Shown: positions 1-11,487 of the stretch, in pieces | How the letters are laid out: every line of letters starts with the position of its first letter | Numbering within the stretch: the first letter of the stretch is position 1 | Source of the DNA: Candidula unifasciata | Lineage: Eukaryota > Mollusca > Gastropoda > Stylommatophora > Geomitridae | Reading direction: 5' to 3' | Length of the DNA stretch: 64,000 nt | Assembly (NCBI GenBank): GCA_905116865.2 | Contig: CAJHNH020002513.1 | Span: 481,001 to 545,000, forward strand | Position numbers and translations under genes: made by a program | The notes under the pieces: generated by a model | What the model saw: the letters and a program-made list of their open reading frames with translations, nothing else | Databases searched by the model: none | What the model was told of the DNA's origin: nothing

Positions 1-814
1 CCCTGAGTCCGCCTGATTTACACTCTTACTGTTTTAGCAGGCTTGATTTTTCTGCATGTTAGTGGGCGGTGAAAACATAAAACACTTACGTCTTCTACGG
101 ATGTTCCATTTTGTGTTCTGACAGAAGTAAATGTATCTTTCTAAAACTAAAATAGTTAATAAATTCACAGGTAACAACTGGCACATAAGAGGGATCGGAA
201 AAGAAATACAGATATTAGAAGACGTAGGAAAAGACATAAAAAAAAAAACTCCGCTAAATAAAAATCAGGCTAGACCCGTCAATTCAATTTCCAGTTATTT
301 CCATACAGCAGAGACTAGGGAACTATGACGTTGGTCCAGCTGGTTTTTTGCCAGGCTGCTCTATGAGCCTCCTTCAATAACCATATATTTGAATATCGAT
401 CCCGATAGCCAGTTATTCGAGAAAATAGCCATTTATCAAATCTAACCCCATGCGTGGAAAGAATAAATCTTGTCCATTCTACCCCATTCACTAGAAATGC
501 CAACACAGACATGTCAGGGGTAGAAAATGAAAACCCAGAACTAGAATACAGTCATGGAAATCTTTCCTTCGTATTGAAAGCTGATATTTATATGATGTTT
601 TGTGTGTTTCTTTCAAAGTCATGACACCATTAACAGATTAATCAGCATTAACTTTGTACGCCTCAGAGGAAAACAGGGATAAAATGAATATGTCTGCTTG
701 CCTGAATTAATGTATGCGGTGACGCCTGAGTGGTAGAGGTTTATAAAGGGAGGAGATAATAGTATCGCTGTAATTTACCTTGTGTGTGGCAAGTGACTAC
801 TAGTTTTTTTTTTA

Positions 815-1206
815 GTCTTTCCTCTTGTGTCGAGTGCGGCACATAGGGCAGAGGTCGTGACTCTCCATGCACGGCGGTCCGTTGCAATCCGTTGTAGGTC
901 TTGGATGTTTGAGTGGCCCATGAGCGAGCCTTCCCTGATGATAGTTCTACGTAGGGTTTCCCTTGGTCTTCCACGAGATCTTTTCCCCTGTGGTGTCCAA
1001 ATGAGGGCTTGGTAAGGAAGTCTTGATTTATCCATTCTAAGGACGTGGCCGACATAGTTCCAGCGGCGTTTTCGTATAAAATTAGACACATACTCTTGCC
1101 TGGATTCTTGCCTTATTTGTGTATTGGTTCGGAAATCTGACCATTTGAAATTTAGTATTCTAGTGACTACTAACGAATATAAAACCATTAACATGTCTAA
1201 AGACAA
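815..1206 (-). mobile_element. LINE ORF2 C-terminal fragment
   Basis: Read on the minus strand this encodes the end of a non-LTR retrotransposon polyprotein. It carries the common 'RRWNYVGHVLRMD' box, a basic 'GKRSRGRPRETLRRT' stretch and the closing 'RDRRAW..L' type block. In this family that tail lies after the reverse transcriptase domain. No RT or endonuclease part is attached, so this is a 5'-truncated copy, which is usual for LINEs. Two overlapping frames share the sequence, so at least one frameshift is present. It is a relic and not a host gene. I am confident of the class but not of the clade. Confidence 0.85.
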
Positions 1207-1209
1207 TTC

Positions 1210-2035
1210 AGCAAATCAAGGCGTGTGGAAAAACCAGTTTTGCTAGAAAGTGCAATTAGAAAAATAAAACAACAATGCAGTTAGTCAAAATTTTAAAACC
1301 CACATGGAGAAACGAATTTAGAGAATCTTAATTACACAAGCTATAGGCAGTGCGATCAATACAAATCCCCAGTGTGCCCCCCCCCTCTCCCCTTCCCCTC
1401 CAGAAAATGTCATTGTAGTCAGTAAGAAATAACTAATTAACAAGGTCAATAATTATAAATAATTTTTGTATAATTTTCTAAAACTATAGTAGGTACTAGT
1501 CCAGTTCATTATCTCATTTTATGGCAGCATGTTGTTTACAATGTATCTTTTTTATAAGTCTAAAGCATTCCTCCACGTTCAAGAGCTGAACACAAGATGA
1601 AACTACTTTCTCATTCTTTGACTTTTCTAAACGTTGTGTTGTTGCTGTGAATCCTTTGTGTAGATCTTCATTTACTTCTACCGAATTTTAGGAATATTCG
1701 CATCAGCTACACAACATTTGTTACTCTTCTGCTTCTTTTTTTCCCCGGCGTAACAGTTTGTATCATTGACCTCCTGTTAGGATGAATGTGAAGTGGTAAC
1801 CCTGGCTCCAATTGTTTACAGCATGTGATGACATGCATACAGGACGTGGGACCCATATTTGGGCAAATGTGTCAATCTAACCTTTGATGACACGTTCATA
1901 ATTTACTGACATTATACACCGTGATTAGTTCTCGGAAAGTAACGAGGCATTGTGCAGAATAATGACGTGTCCAGTAGTGCACTGAGGTCCTAATCTATCA
2001 GTCCCATAACAAATGCTCGTTCTGGCTAGCTGTAT
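1210..2035. other. Unassigned spacer
   Basis: AT-rich sequence with no convincing coding frame. A C-rich tract at about 1377-1402 followed by AG and a nearby GTAAGA imitates a tiny exon, but nothing supports it. I see no repeat that I can tie to another part of the window. Confidence 0.4.
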
Positions 2036-2039
2036 TAAT

Positions 2040-2500
2040 CATGTTGTTTAGGCTCGCCTCTTGGAAGCTGCGGAGATGTGGTTTTATAGACGAATGCTGA
2101 GAATACTTGACGCTGTGATATCAAATACCAGTCTTTGTTGCACTAAGCGACGTCCATTCGCTTTTGCTATAAACCCCCATGCACTTCGTCTGCCCATAAA
2201 CACAGAGCCATCTGTATAGATAATCACATCACTTGGCCGGGAATTGCCATGAATCATTTGTTGAACTTCTGATTCTGCAACACTAGATGGCCAGTCCCTG
2301 TCCTCACGACCGAAAGTGATAAGAACCCTACACAAGTCAGAAACTAGCTCAGACACTTTGACCTACTCCTCACCTCGCACACATTTATCAAGCCTGCACA
2401 GAAGGCGTATTGTGTCTTCAGCTCATGCCATCCAAGACCTTTATTTTTTCAATCTCTGACCCTTAGCTCTACCCAGGGCTTCATGCGGGAGGTGTTTCTT
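2040..2500 (-). mobile_element. LINE RNase H fragment
   Basis: Minus-strand translation contains 'VIIYTDGSVFMGRRSAWGF', the first strand of a retrotransposon RNase HI domain with its catalytic Asp (YTDGS). It is preceded by a serine- and acid-rich linker typical of LINEs that place RNase H after the RT. The rest of the domain is missing, and the frame stops soon after 'SSILSIRL'. A short piece of the same type, also minus strand, is seen near 56020-56150. This is a truncated relic. Confidence 0.75.
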
Positions 2501-3730
2501 GTCTGCACAGAAATTTCGATAAAGAAAATAAATTAAATGTAAAACTGCGATGAATTTCCCCGATAAATCTATTCCCCACTTTAATAAGATTTCAGATTTC
2601 ATGTCAATTTTTTTTTTTGTGTGTGTGTTATTTTTGCATGTAACACTTATATAAGCAATCTTGTTTCCTTTCGCACAGTAAATGATGACGTTATTTAAGG
2701 TAAACGAATAAAGCAACAATTTCATCCATAGCATATACAGCTTTCTTCAATAACATTTTTTTTGGGTTACTTTCTTTTTTAACGGATTTATGTTTTTTTT
2801 TTAACCAGACCATAGATTTGCTATTTACTATATAAAGCCTTTATGTTCTTTCCTCTGTAGTGAATCTCATTTTCTCCTAGATAAATTATGCCTAGACAGA
2901 ATGACGTCAGTAATAAATGTGAGTGGAATATGTTGAGTCTAACTGGGACAACACGGGAATTGCTGATAGTCTAACTTCACGGGAATTTTAGAGAAATGCT
3001 GATAGTCAAACTTCACACGTGAAGTATAATTATTTACGTGTAGAGAAATGCTGATAGTCAAAACTTTATGTGAAGTTTAATTATTCACGGGGATCACAAA
3101 TAAAGTGCTGGCCAAATACAATTCGGGGAAATCAGGGAACACGGAGAATTCGGGAATACAAAGAGGGGAATTAGAAGGCTATATAATGCCGTAGAAAGGG
3201 CTGAGAGTCAGTCTCGTTTAGGCCTAGGAAATGAATACATGACGAATGATGGAGTGTCTGCGGGATCCAGAAAGAGTGTTTAAGTCAGACGTGTCTGCAC
3301 AGTGTTTTTCCAACGCCTACCTGGCCATCAGTTGCGTCGAACGGAAGTCGTAGCCAGCTGAGAATGTTTTGTGTTTTTGATCGGAAGGAATCGTTGTTGT
3401 TCATTTAATTGTGAAATGGATGTTAGATTATAAGGTAAAGTTGACATGTTATATAATTGAGTGACTATGTTGTATATTAACATTTACTGGCTGCAATACC
3501 AGCGAGTGAACAAATAAACTGTACGTGGAATTTGCATCGTTCGACAGCGTCCATGTTTTCTCGTGTGTTGTCAGTCGGTGAATAGAAGCGTGCAATGACT
3601 CACTTGAGCCAGAAGACAATAGAAAGTCATCGCACATGGTTAATCCCCTCAGTTTATAAAAACTGCCAATTACTGCCTTTATTATACAACTTTCGGGGTG
3701 TAGGCTGGGGGCGTTGGGGGAAGGGGGGGG
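2501..3730. other. Unassigned spacer with a 52-bp degenerate repeat
   Basis: No coding frame is supported. A short degenerate tandem at 2958-3092 has a period of 52 bp (copies starting at 2990 and 3042, plus a partial copy before them). Each copy contains 'atgctgatagtc' followed by a TTCAC/GTGAA-type small palindrome. The remainder is AT-rich with T runs. Confidence 0.5.
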
Positions 3731-3734
3731 GGGG

Positions 3735-3865
3735 TGCTGATTAAGAGGTCTTTGAGCCTGAGGATTTACGGCCGCATGGCTAGTGCTGTCGCCACGACTG
3801 TGCAGGCCAAACTTTGGGATTTTACGTGATGCTAAACGCCTTGGGACTCAAAGAGTTAAGCATAT
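3735..3865 (-). repeat. Dispersed SINE-like repeat, related to 47.8 kb
   Basis: The reverse complement shares the order 'cgtg(g)c..acagcactagcca' then 'aaatcctcaggctca' with 47860-47925. The 47.8 kb copy has a tRNA-like start, so this is probably the 3' part of the same SINE. Similarity was judged by eye. A G run (about 3721-3734) lies just before it. Confidence 0.5.
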
Positions 3866-4029
3866 TTTATCACCTGAAGTTTAAAACTCGCAGTCTTTGA
3901 ATACTGCTTGCTATCTACCCCCACCCCCCCCCCCCTACCTCTTTCCCTCAAATGCAGGCAACTATGAAAAATAACGGTACATGTTGGTTTACCTTCTTTT
4001 AATCCCCTTCCTTCGTTTAATCTCCTCAT

Positions 4030-4290
4030 CATCATGTAGTAGGTCTTTTGCAGAACGTCGCTATCCTCACTTTCTGCCTGAAGGAAACTCGGTCTCTCGC
4101 CAACTCTCCCGCCTCATATACTTTCATATTCAAGGAGTCACTTATATCATGTGCCCATCTTCGTGTCCGTCGGCCCATGCCACTCCTTCCTGGTACCATG
4201 TCATCTGCTTTACTTTTTTCTCTGTCGTGGTGCTTGATATGACCAAAATATTTCAGTTTCCGAAACAGGATGCTGTTTAATCCCCTACCA
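4030..4290 (-). mobile_element. LINE ORF2 C-terminal fragment (family A)
   Basis: Read on the minus strand it gives a 'KLKYFGHIK' box and then, about 150 bp on, a block 'YEAGELARDRVSFRQKV'. The same two blocks recur at 10890-11035 (plus), 27535-27800 (minus) and 51985-52700 (minus), so this is one LINE family with several 5'-truncated copies in the window. Frames are broken, so it is not functional. Only the 3' end of the element is present. Confidence 0.75.
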
Positions 4291-4930
4291 TCGTTTAATA
4301 AGTCGCAGCGTAATTTTAAGGCCTGCTATGAAAACAAAAGAGTGCATCATAAACACCGATAAATACCGTAGGTTTTTTCCTCTGTAACACATTTATGTCT
4401 CTTTTATTATAACACATTAAAATTCTTTCTTCTGTAAAACATTTATATTCTTACCTTTATAATTCATTTATGGCTTTTTTTTCTACATGTGTTTTATGTC
4501 ACTTTCTGTCGTAAAAGACAGTCGGTCTTTACATGAAAGGAAAAGACTTAGAAGGAAGCCAGCACTCCTTAACTCGGAAATAACAAAAACTGCAGAAGTG
4601 TTCAATTATACTTTTATCTAAGGGATTGTTCCAGGATGTAATATATAAGCAGCCAGCAATTCCTGTTGTGGGAACTAGATGATGGTAGGTGTGACCCACT
4701 GAAAGAGACACCTTGTAAATGTCTAGTTAAAGACCCTCCCACACTTTATATAGTCCCAAATGTATTTCACAGCACAAATGTAGAAGCATTCTTGTAGAAC
4801 AAAGTACATACTTATAGTTAAAATAAAAAGAACAAAAGTTGGCATTTCAATATTTATTGACCATATTAACCAAAATAAAATAATCACGAACTATGACCAG
4901 GGCATTATGATTCACAAGCCTACAGGACTC
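4291..4930. other. Unassigned AT-rich spacer
   Basis: Pyrimidine-rich and AT-rich DNA with repeated 'aacacatttatgtc' and 'ttatattc' motifs but no clean tandem period. No coding frame or recognisable element was seen. Confidence 0.4.
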
Positions 4931-5122
4931 AGAAACATTAGATCAAGATCATGACAAACTTGCTCCTATAATTATAACAGAAACATTAGATCAAGAGCAT
5001 GACAGACTTGCTCCTATAATTATAACAGAAACATTAGATCAAGAGCATGACAGACTTGCTCCTATAATTATAACAGAAACATTAGATCAAGAGCATGACA
5101 GACTTGCTCCTATAATTATAAC
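4931..5122 (+). repeat. 48-bp tandem repeat, 4 copies
   Basis: Four head-to-tail copies of a 48-bp unit (4931-4978, 4979-5026, 5027-5074, 5075-5122), each starting agaaacattagatcaaga. Copies 2-4 are identical except in the last bases of copy 4. Copy 1 differs at two sites (gatc/gagc, aaac/agac). The near-identity suggests recent expansion or homogenisation. The unit is a multiple of 3 but no open frame was found through it. Confidence 0.95.
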
Positions 5123-5563
5123 AAAAACCAAAACAATGTTCTGCTTCATCTAGCATCAGTCAGGACTTTCTTTAGTTTCAGTTCAGCGTGCTCTGGGTAT
5201 AAGCTTATGAATGGACATCTGCACAGTTGCTCACTGGAGTGGGATACATTCTGTCATTCACTCAGTCAGCATTCTGAGGTTTTTAGTTCTGCTCCCCTCT
5301 TAAAATCACACTCGAGTAAATAGACATAGAGTAGAAGACAGGTGAGGTACTGGCATTAGGGCTACCAGCCAAAGGGTTCACGTTCTATTTCACGGTTTTT
5401 CTGATCACATGTGGGAAACAGATAAGAATACCCGAGAACAAACTGGTATTGATCAATAATCAAAGGGTTCACATTGCAGTTTCTGCCTTTCTCTTGAATT
5501 AGGCAGTCTGAAGCAGTGTTGCCACTTTTTTGACAGAAAAAATATAGAAATAACAAGATTTGT

Positions 5564-5589
5564 GGGGGGGGGGGGGGGGGGGGGGGGGG
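5564..5589 (+). repeat. Poly-G tract (26 nt)
   Basis: Twenty-six uninterrupted G residues. On the minus strand this produces a run of prolines in a spurious frame. Such tracts can form G-quadruplexes and often have unreliable length in assemblies. Confidence 0.95.
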
Positions 5590-5925
5590 TATCTTGAAAA
5601 ACATTCCAATGGTTACAGTCACAAATTACATAGCTATTGATATGACTACCCTAAAGAATCATGTCCTTATCTTCACTGATGTCTGTCTAACAAGATCCAC
5701 AGGATAAACTTAGCTTGGATGATAAAGTTGAAGCTTCAGATTGTCACATATCACTCCTGTCGCGTGCCTAATGTAAGGATTTCTCCTTCAGAACCAGCAG
5801 CACTCAGAGATAATTATGTTGAGTCGTTTGGCTCGTATTGGTCTAAGGGATTCCCCGTGGCCAATATACGATCAACTTATCTCTGGAGTAGGGCAACTCA
5901 AGTATTGGCACTACAAAATATGTCA

Positions 5926-5926
<1 letters not shown>

Positions 5927-5962
<36 letters not shown>
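5927..5962. repeat. (TA)n microsatellite
   Basis: Eighteen uninterrupted TA units. Confidence 0.97.
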
Positions 5963-5969
<7 letters not shown>

Positions 5970-7070
5970 TAGGCACACTTGGCTGGACACCCCCACTACT
6001 TACTAAAGAAAGCCCCCAGGTTATGATAGTTTATTATCATAACCATGTTAACACATATAATGAAGATACACATACATACACAACTGCTAAACACTTAAAA
6101 AGGTGAAATCGAGACACCTAAGTCAGCCATGAAAATGAATGTATGTTATCAATATAAATTAGATATATAAAAGTGAGACAAATGCCAGATCTCAGGATAT
6201 CATGTCCAAATCACAAGGAAACTACACAGACAGAGGGTCTTGGAGATGACATCTTTTCATCACTGGACACAAGGAGCTGTGAGGAACACAACATCATGCG
6301 AAGCATTAGACTTATCTTCTCTTCTCTCTGTCTATGATGCCTCCCTCAGCTCCGGATGATTTGACTGTCTTTGACTCTGGGAATTCCGCTCCACTGGATC
6401 AAGTAGTAAGAGTACTTCACTATACAGCAACTGTACCGGTATTTAGCAAGTCTCTATCACCAGTAAGGACACACAATGTCTTTGAGCCACATTAAGCTCT
6501 AGTACTGGTAGCTGTTTGAGGCACCATCTCCCATGGGTTGGAGATGTCAGGAACCTTCACAGGTGTTAGCTGGTGGGTAACAAGTTGGTTCTGGTGGTTG
6601 GATGGTTGGTGGATGTTGGTGAGACTGTGAATCTTCTGCCAGCTCTTCAGAAAATATACATCCCAAGCATATGTAAAAACTGAGACATTTCCAGATTGCC
6701 TTGAAAAGTGAAAGTTATACAGGCACAGATTAACACATCTGGACGCTTGAGAAGCTGGCAAGGAGAATAGCGTCGCTATGACACTTCAGGCGTTGGTACA
6801 AAAGAAGTTCCTTGTATACTGGGGCAAGGAGTAAATCGGTTTCCAAGAAACCTCAAATAACTCCCTAAATATATCTCCAAGAGATATACATTTAAAAGTG
6901 GAATTTAGTTAAAGTAACCAGAAAAGGCAGACATAATAATGTTGTCCAATAAAGGCCTATATATATAGATATAAGGGACTATATATTTCTGGGCGAGTCC
7001 AAGTTTGAATTATGTGCAGAGTACAGGTAAGGCAGGTTATCAGCCTTACAGACCGATGCGTAATGGCTAT
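5963..7070. other. Unassigned spacer
   Basis: No supported gene. Contains a (GGTT)-rich stretch around 6570-6620 and short purine-rich blocks. Neither strand shows a domain that I recognise. Confidence 0.4.
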
Positions 7071-7074
7071 CATT

Positions 7075-8930
7075 TCACGACACAGATACAAAATGACTAT
7101 ATTCTGCTTTAACAGTTCCAATATCTTTTAATATACAGACAGCGAGCTGATAAGTTAAACAGCATTTTCCTACTCTCATCTTGTCGAATTTTATTGTCAA
7201 GATAGCATTTAAGGTATTTCTTAGGTTCGATTTGATATAATTCATAGCATTACAAACTATTTCTACGTCAGCATTTGAATGGGGTAGTATCATGACAGAC
7301 ATGGCACATTAAAAAAAATTACTGAATGGACTGTTTGGGGGGCATTTTCAAATTGTATCACTTCACTCCAAAATGCTTAAGTTTCTGTTTTGTTTGTCCA
7401 GTCAACCAAGTTTATTTTAGTTAATTGATATTTCGCTTCAGCCACACTATTATTAGTAGCCCATAACAGTTTCATACCTTTACAATATTTCGGTATGTTT
7501 TTTAATTGGCTGAAGTATGCTGCTCTCAAAAAAGAGTAAAATATTTTTCAATACATCACGATTTTCAGTTAGTCTCTGCTTCAATTGCTAGAACAATGAG
7601 ATAAGAAACTCTTGACAGCCCTTTCTTAAGTTGTTCTCTTCATTTTCTGTTAACAGGCCTTTTGTTTTTAAATCATCAATTTTTGATTCTACTTGATAGC
7701 TGTCTATAGTTCAAGTGAGCAAATCAGCTTAAGAAGTTGGCAATATTAGTCTTTTACCAACTGAGAGAAGTTGCAAAGTGAGATCGTCAAGCAATTTAAC
7801 TTTATCAGCATGTTTAAATTCAAACAGTTAAATAACCTTTTGCACTGCCATTAAAATAGGTTGTAAAAAGAGAAGAAATGTCAATTTCTTTTTTTCATCA
7901 CTGTACATTCAATATAGTATTTCAATTTTCTTTCACTTTTCCCTTTGTCTTGCTATTTCAAAGTGTGTGTTTAACTCCAGCCAGTGGTTCAAAATTTTTT
8001 CAACAGCTGGTTGAATTGATAACCATCTAGTTTTGCAATCTGACAAAATTTTCAGTAGTGTGGAACCATCATTTAATGCATGAGATAAGTTATTGTAGTT
8101 CTATTGTCTCGCAGATGTTTTGGAAAAGAAGTTATGGGTTTTAGAAAATAAAAAAGGTGTTCAAAATTCCTTGGTAAACATTCAGATATAGCATGTGATA
8201 ATGGTTGCTGCAGGGAATTACATACACATTTTAAAAGGATTAAAGATAGGATATCTTCCTTAAATTCAGCATAAAGGCTATTGTTGATATCAACCATCAC
8301 CGAGAAATTATCGGTATCAGTTGCAGCCAAATTATTCAAGTCTGATTGCTTGCTAATCAAAAGTTTCTTCAGTTCCTGAACATTATTTTCTGCATCACAG
8401 TTTTTCAATTGAACTAGTCCAAGATATGTAGAAAATACTCTTCTTTACCGATACTGTAATATATAATACACACACCATGCACTTTCAGTAAAGAAATGTC
8501 AATCGATTCATCTAATAATAAACTATATTTATTTGTAGAAACATAACTGATCACATCTTTTTCGAAGTGAGGAAAACAAAGAGTTCTTATAATATGTGTA
8601 CACTTGCTGCGATGCATTTTTACTTTATCAATAACTTTACTGTCTGAAAAAGCGTTTCTAAGCAAATCAATTAAATGGTCACAGTTCGAAATGACACAAA
8701 GAAATCTTAAAAATGTTGCGACCTATCCTTCAACTTTTGATGGTTCATTAATTGGTGCAGTACTGAAAACAGATGTCAGCGGTGAAACATCTTTGAATGG
8801 AACTGCAGTTTATGCGATTTAGTCTCTGCATGACTCTTAAAGTCATTCTCGCTTTAATTTCACACCTGCAGTACTTACAACGAGCCTTACTTGTATCTCC
8901 AGGATCAGCCATCATCCAGTCTTTAATTAT
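7075..8930 (-). pseudogene. Decayed BED-finger hAT transposase (ZMYM6/ZBED-like)
   Basis: Read on the minus strand from 8930 down, the pieces come in the order of an intact hAT transposase. First is a BED-type zinc finger remnant around 8830-8925 (ADPGDTSKARCKYC). Next is 'NAFSDSKVIDKVKMHRSKC', then 'YSLLLDESIDISLLKVHG' (8414-8665), the start of the RNase H-like catalytic core. 'ATDTDNFSVMVDINNS' and 'CVCNSLQ' follow (8073-8408), then 'SDCKTRWLSIQPAVEKIL' near 7960-8040. The C-terminal hAT dimerisation block is at 7075-7302 ('LPHSNADVE', 'NAILTI', 'GKCC'). Stops and frameshifts separate the blocks, so no protein is made. Terminal repeats were not found. A hairpin (8938-9066) lies just upstream. 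Confidence 0.85.
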
Positions 8931-8937
8931 GTGATCA

Positions 8938-9066
8938 TGCAGCCAAGACCGGCTCGACCTGACGGGGCATGCTGCTGACTCACCTAACCGGGCTAGGATA
9001 TATTTCGTATCGTAACCCGGTTAGGTTTAGTCAACAGCTACCGTCAGCTGGAGTCGGTCTTGATGC
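8938..9066. repeat. Fold-back palindrome, about 64-bp arms
   Basis: The left arm from 8938 (tgcagccaagaccggctcg) and the reverse complement of the right arm ending at 9066 (tgcatcaagaccgactcca) match along about 64 bp at roughly 75-80% by eye. The strongest match is around 'cacctaaccggg'/'cccggttaggt', and there is almost no loop. It begins just upstream of the decayed hAT transposase. It could be a fold-back MITE or a fused pair of transposon ends. No coding capacity. Confidence 0.8.
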
Positions 9067-10178
9067 ACCAACTCTTTCCGAAATTTTGCAAGTTGAAAAG
9101 TTTTTTTCATAGTGGAAGACACATATGAAGGTGAGCAATTATTGAAAAAAAAAAAAAAAAATCCACAGAAAAAAAAATAACTACAAAGTCTGCATCACAG
9201 CTGTAATTCACAACACAGTGAGAATACAGTTAAAACAAAGTTAGTACCAGGGCTGCCAGATTGTTGAACGTTATCCCCAGTGAGTTCAAAGTTTAAGTAA
9301 TCGCAGTTACCACATTGTACGTGCCCAGATTAAAACAAAAAAAAAGTTTAATAAATATTTTATACAGTAATTATAAAACTGACACTGACAGAAAAAAAAA
9401 AATCTTTACAATATCTAACTCCAAATGAAAAACTTCTAGAATGACATCTACCATATGAACGTTAAAAACACCATCTAATGCAAGGGTAAACATCTAGATC
9501 CGGATGTGAAACATTTGGGACATTTGGGGCAGAAAAGTGCACTAGGTAGAAACAGTGGGTTGGACCGAATTTCTTTTAAAGGGTTGAAATTACCAGTACC
9601 TCTGCATTTGATTTAGTTTTGTTACAATAAAGCTCAACCTTCTCAATTGTATGTTCACATTTCCAGAAACTCAATTCGAATTTCTATTTGCTTCGTTAGT
9701 ATCCACTTTTCCGCACCATATATTAGTGCTTAGTATAAAAAAAAAAAAAAACATTCAACAGTTCTCATTTTTGTTATTTTTCTCTCTATGTGTCAATCAA
9801 TAAATTCGCATCGTTTTGAAGAAATGTTAGCCATTTCGCATGTCAGAATGTCCGCAGTAAAGTCACGCCATTTCTCGGTTCAATCATGCATTTATTTAGT
9901 CCATACAACAATCTTTTTTTTGCTTTCTATTTCACTTCTGCCAAAATCTGTTATTAGATATGTCAAAGATATGAAAATATTATAACTTATTCTACGTTGA
10001 TTATTGGCCATTCATTTTAATTCCTCATTATACCGCTGATCATCTTGGAAGAGACTAGGACCTCGCTTATTTTGCAATTACTAGTCGTGAACTCCGGCGG
10101 AAAATCCTAGGTGGTCGGCTGTGTCTGCACTTTGAGCTATTTTCAGGACTTGATTGCTGCTTGCAAATCCGTTTCTAC
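9067..10178. other. Unassigned AT-rich spacer
   Basis: Several A runs (about 9143-9161, 9739-9754) and no supported coding frame. 'Cagggctgccag' at 9248 resembles a hAT terminus but no partner end was found. Confidence 0.4.
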
Positions 10179-10442
10179 TTATTCTAAATCTGGCTTCAGG
10201 ATGTAAGTTCCTTGCCTCTCAGGCAGCTGCGCTTCGACTTCGAAACAAACGTGTGTCCTATCTACGCTGGCCAGGTCAGGAAAAGCGTTTCCACGACGAT
10301 CACGTAGAAGTGTAGGTTTAACTTGATCAGTGGCAGTCATAGTTCTGATGCTGGTGACGATCCATATCCGCACCACAATGACACTAAAGATATAAAACCT
10401 AACGAAATGTAGACCATCGAGCTTCAAAATGTAACAAAACAA
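10179..10442 (-). other. Open frame of unknown status
   Basis: An 87-codon minus-strand frame with a hydrophobic N-terminal third and a charged C-terminal half. I do not recognise a domain, and it has no clear splice borders. It lies 210 bp downstream, in transcription direction, of the GPCR exon, but it does not contain the cysteines expected of the next hormone-receptor exon. It is probably chance. Confidence 0.15.
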
Positions 10443-10651
10443 AAACGGAAAGTAAATGTTGCGGCTATCAGCACATTACATAAATCAACAAAAAAAGCAT
10501 GTACAGACACGAAAACACAGAATTACTTAACTGACGTATGTCCGATGTCAGCAGTTTAGTGTACAGCTTCCGAATGAGGCTTCCATGGACACTAACAACA
10601 GCATCATCAACAGTAAAATGATTAACTATATAAAACAAGCACCTGTCCTAC

Positions 10652-10771
10652 CTGAAGTTACGAAGCCTGGTATGTAGGCCGGACATAGCTGTCTTGCGAC
10701 ATTTCCAGCTCTGGTCTTGTTCCAACAAAGGATATTGTCCCACACAACCCCACACCAATCACTCTCGTCCT
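10652..10771 (-). CDS. Exon of a class B (secretin-type) GPCR, hormone receptor domain
   Basis: A 120-nt internal exon with strong borders on the minus strand: acceptor GGTTTCTTTCTTTTAG before 10771 and donor CAG|GTAGGA after 10652. It is phase 1 at both ends (2 nt complete the first codon, 1 nt starts the last). The 39 whole codons include 'CGVVWDNILCW', then an N-glycosylation sequon (NKT), then 'LCPAYIPGF'. The spacing C-x3-WD-x3-CW-x12-CP is that of the extracellular HRM domain, which binds peptide hormones in secretin, calcitonin, PTH, CRF and PDF receptors. The cysteines here would form part of the three-disulfide core. Neighbouring exons were not found in this repeat-filled window, so the ligand class cannot be assigned. 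No stops or frame damage are seen, so it is likely a live gene. Confidence 0.87.
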
Positions 10772-10889
10772 CTAAAAGAAAGAAACCACAACGTTAATTG
10801 ATTATATGATTTAGACATTTGATTAGCTGATAAACCAGCCATGAGGGACTGAAAATAATTATAATAGCAGAAGTCTTTGTAACAGGGAG

Positions 10890-11045
10890 AAAACCTATGG
10901 CCGACCAAGACGAAGATGGACGCAGGATATAAATTACTCCTTGGATATGAAAGTGCGCAAGGCGGGAGAGCTGACGAGAGACTGAGTTTCCTTTAGGCAG
11001 ACTGTGATGAGAGCGACGTTCTGCAAAAAGATCTTGAACATGACG
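10890..11045 (+). mobile_element. LINE ORF2 C-terminal fragment (family A)
   Basis: Plus-strand translation reads 'GRPRRRWTQDINYSLDMKV', then a block matching the 'AGELARDRVSFRQ' block of the 4.0 kb copy (with an in-frame stop here), then 'RATFCK'. It is a 5'-truncated relic of the same family, in the opposite orientation to the copies at 4.0, 27.5 and 52 kb. Confidence 0.8.
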
Positions 11046-11487
11046 ATAATGAAACAGAATATGTGGACTGCTTTCGCAACATACATTTGTTTTTCAAAGC
11101 TGATGTAAGGTGATGATACTGTTTCTGTGTACAGGAAGAAAGAATAAGTAAAAAGTGTAAATTACATTTTGCTCTGGAGCCGGCTAAGTATAGGTTGCTT
11201 GCTTCACGTTGAAGTCGACCAGGAGTCGGCGACATTTTAGTAAAGTTCGACTGCAGCAATGTCATAAAGTTATTAAAGTGGCAAATCTAAGCCTAGCGTA
11301 AGTTTACCTACAACTATTAAAGCAAAAATATTGGATCTTTAAATGGATTGTATACTTCTGTTGATTAAAAAAATAGATTCTCTGCTGGAGTACGCTAATT
11401 TAAAAGTGCCAATAAGCATAGACAGCAGGTTCGATTATCGGAGTGGTAACTACAGCTTTGTTGTAAATTACATCGCGTCTTCTTGTA

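Noticed and set aside
1377..1433. Possible tiny exon between a C-rich tract and GTAAGA
   Set aside because: Only about 18 nt, with a stop in one frame and no partner exons. The C-rich tract looks like simple sequence.
5719..6106. Two overlapping plus-strand frames of about 95 codons
   Set aside because: Both run through the (TA)n array at 5927-5962 and show no domain or splice signals.
9248..9262. 'cagggctgccag' as the right terminus of the 7-9 kb hAT element
   Set aside because: No matching inverted end or 8-bp duplication was found beyond 7075, and the orientation does not fit.
10179..10442. 87-codon frame as the next exon of the GPCR gene
   Set aside because: It lacks the expected Cys/Trp pattern of the rest of the HRM domain and has no matching splice borders.
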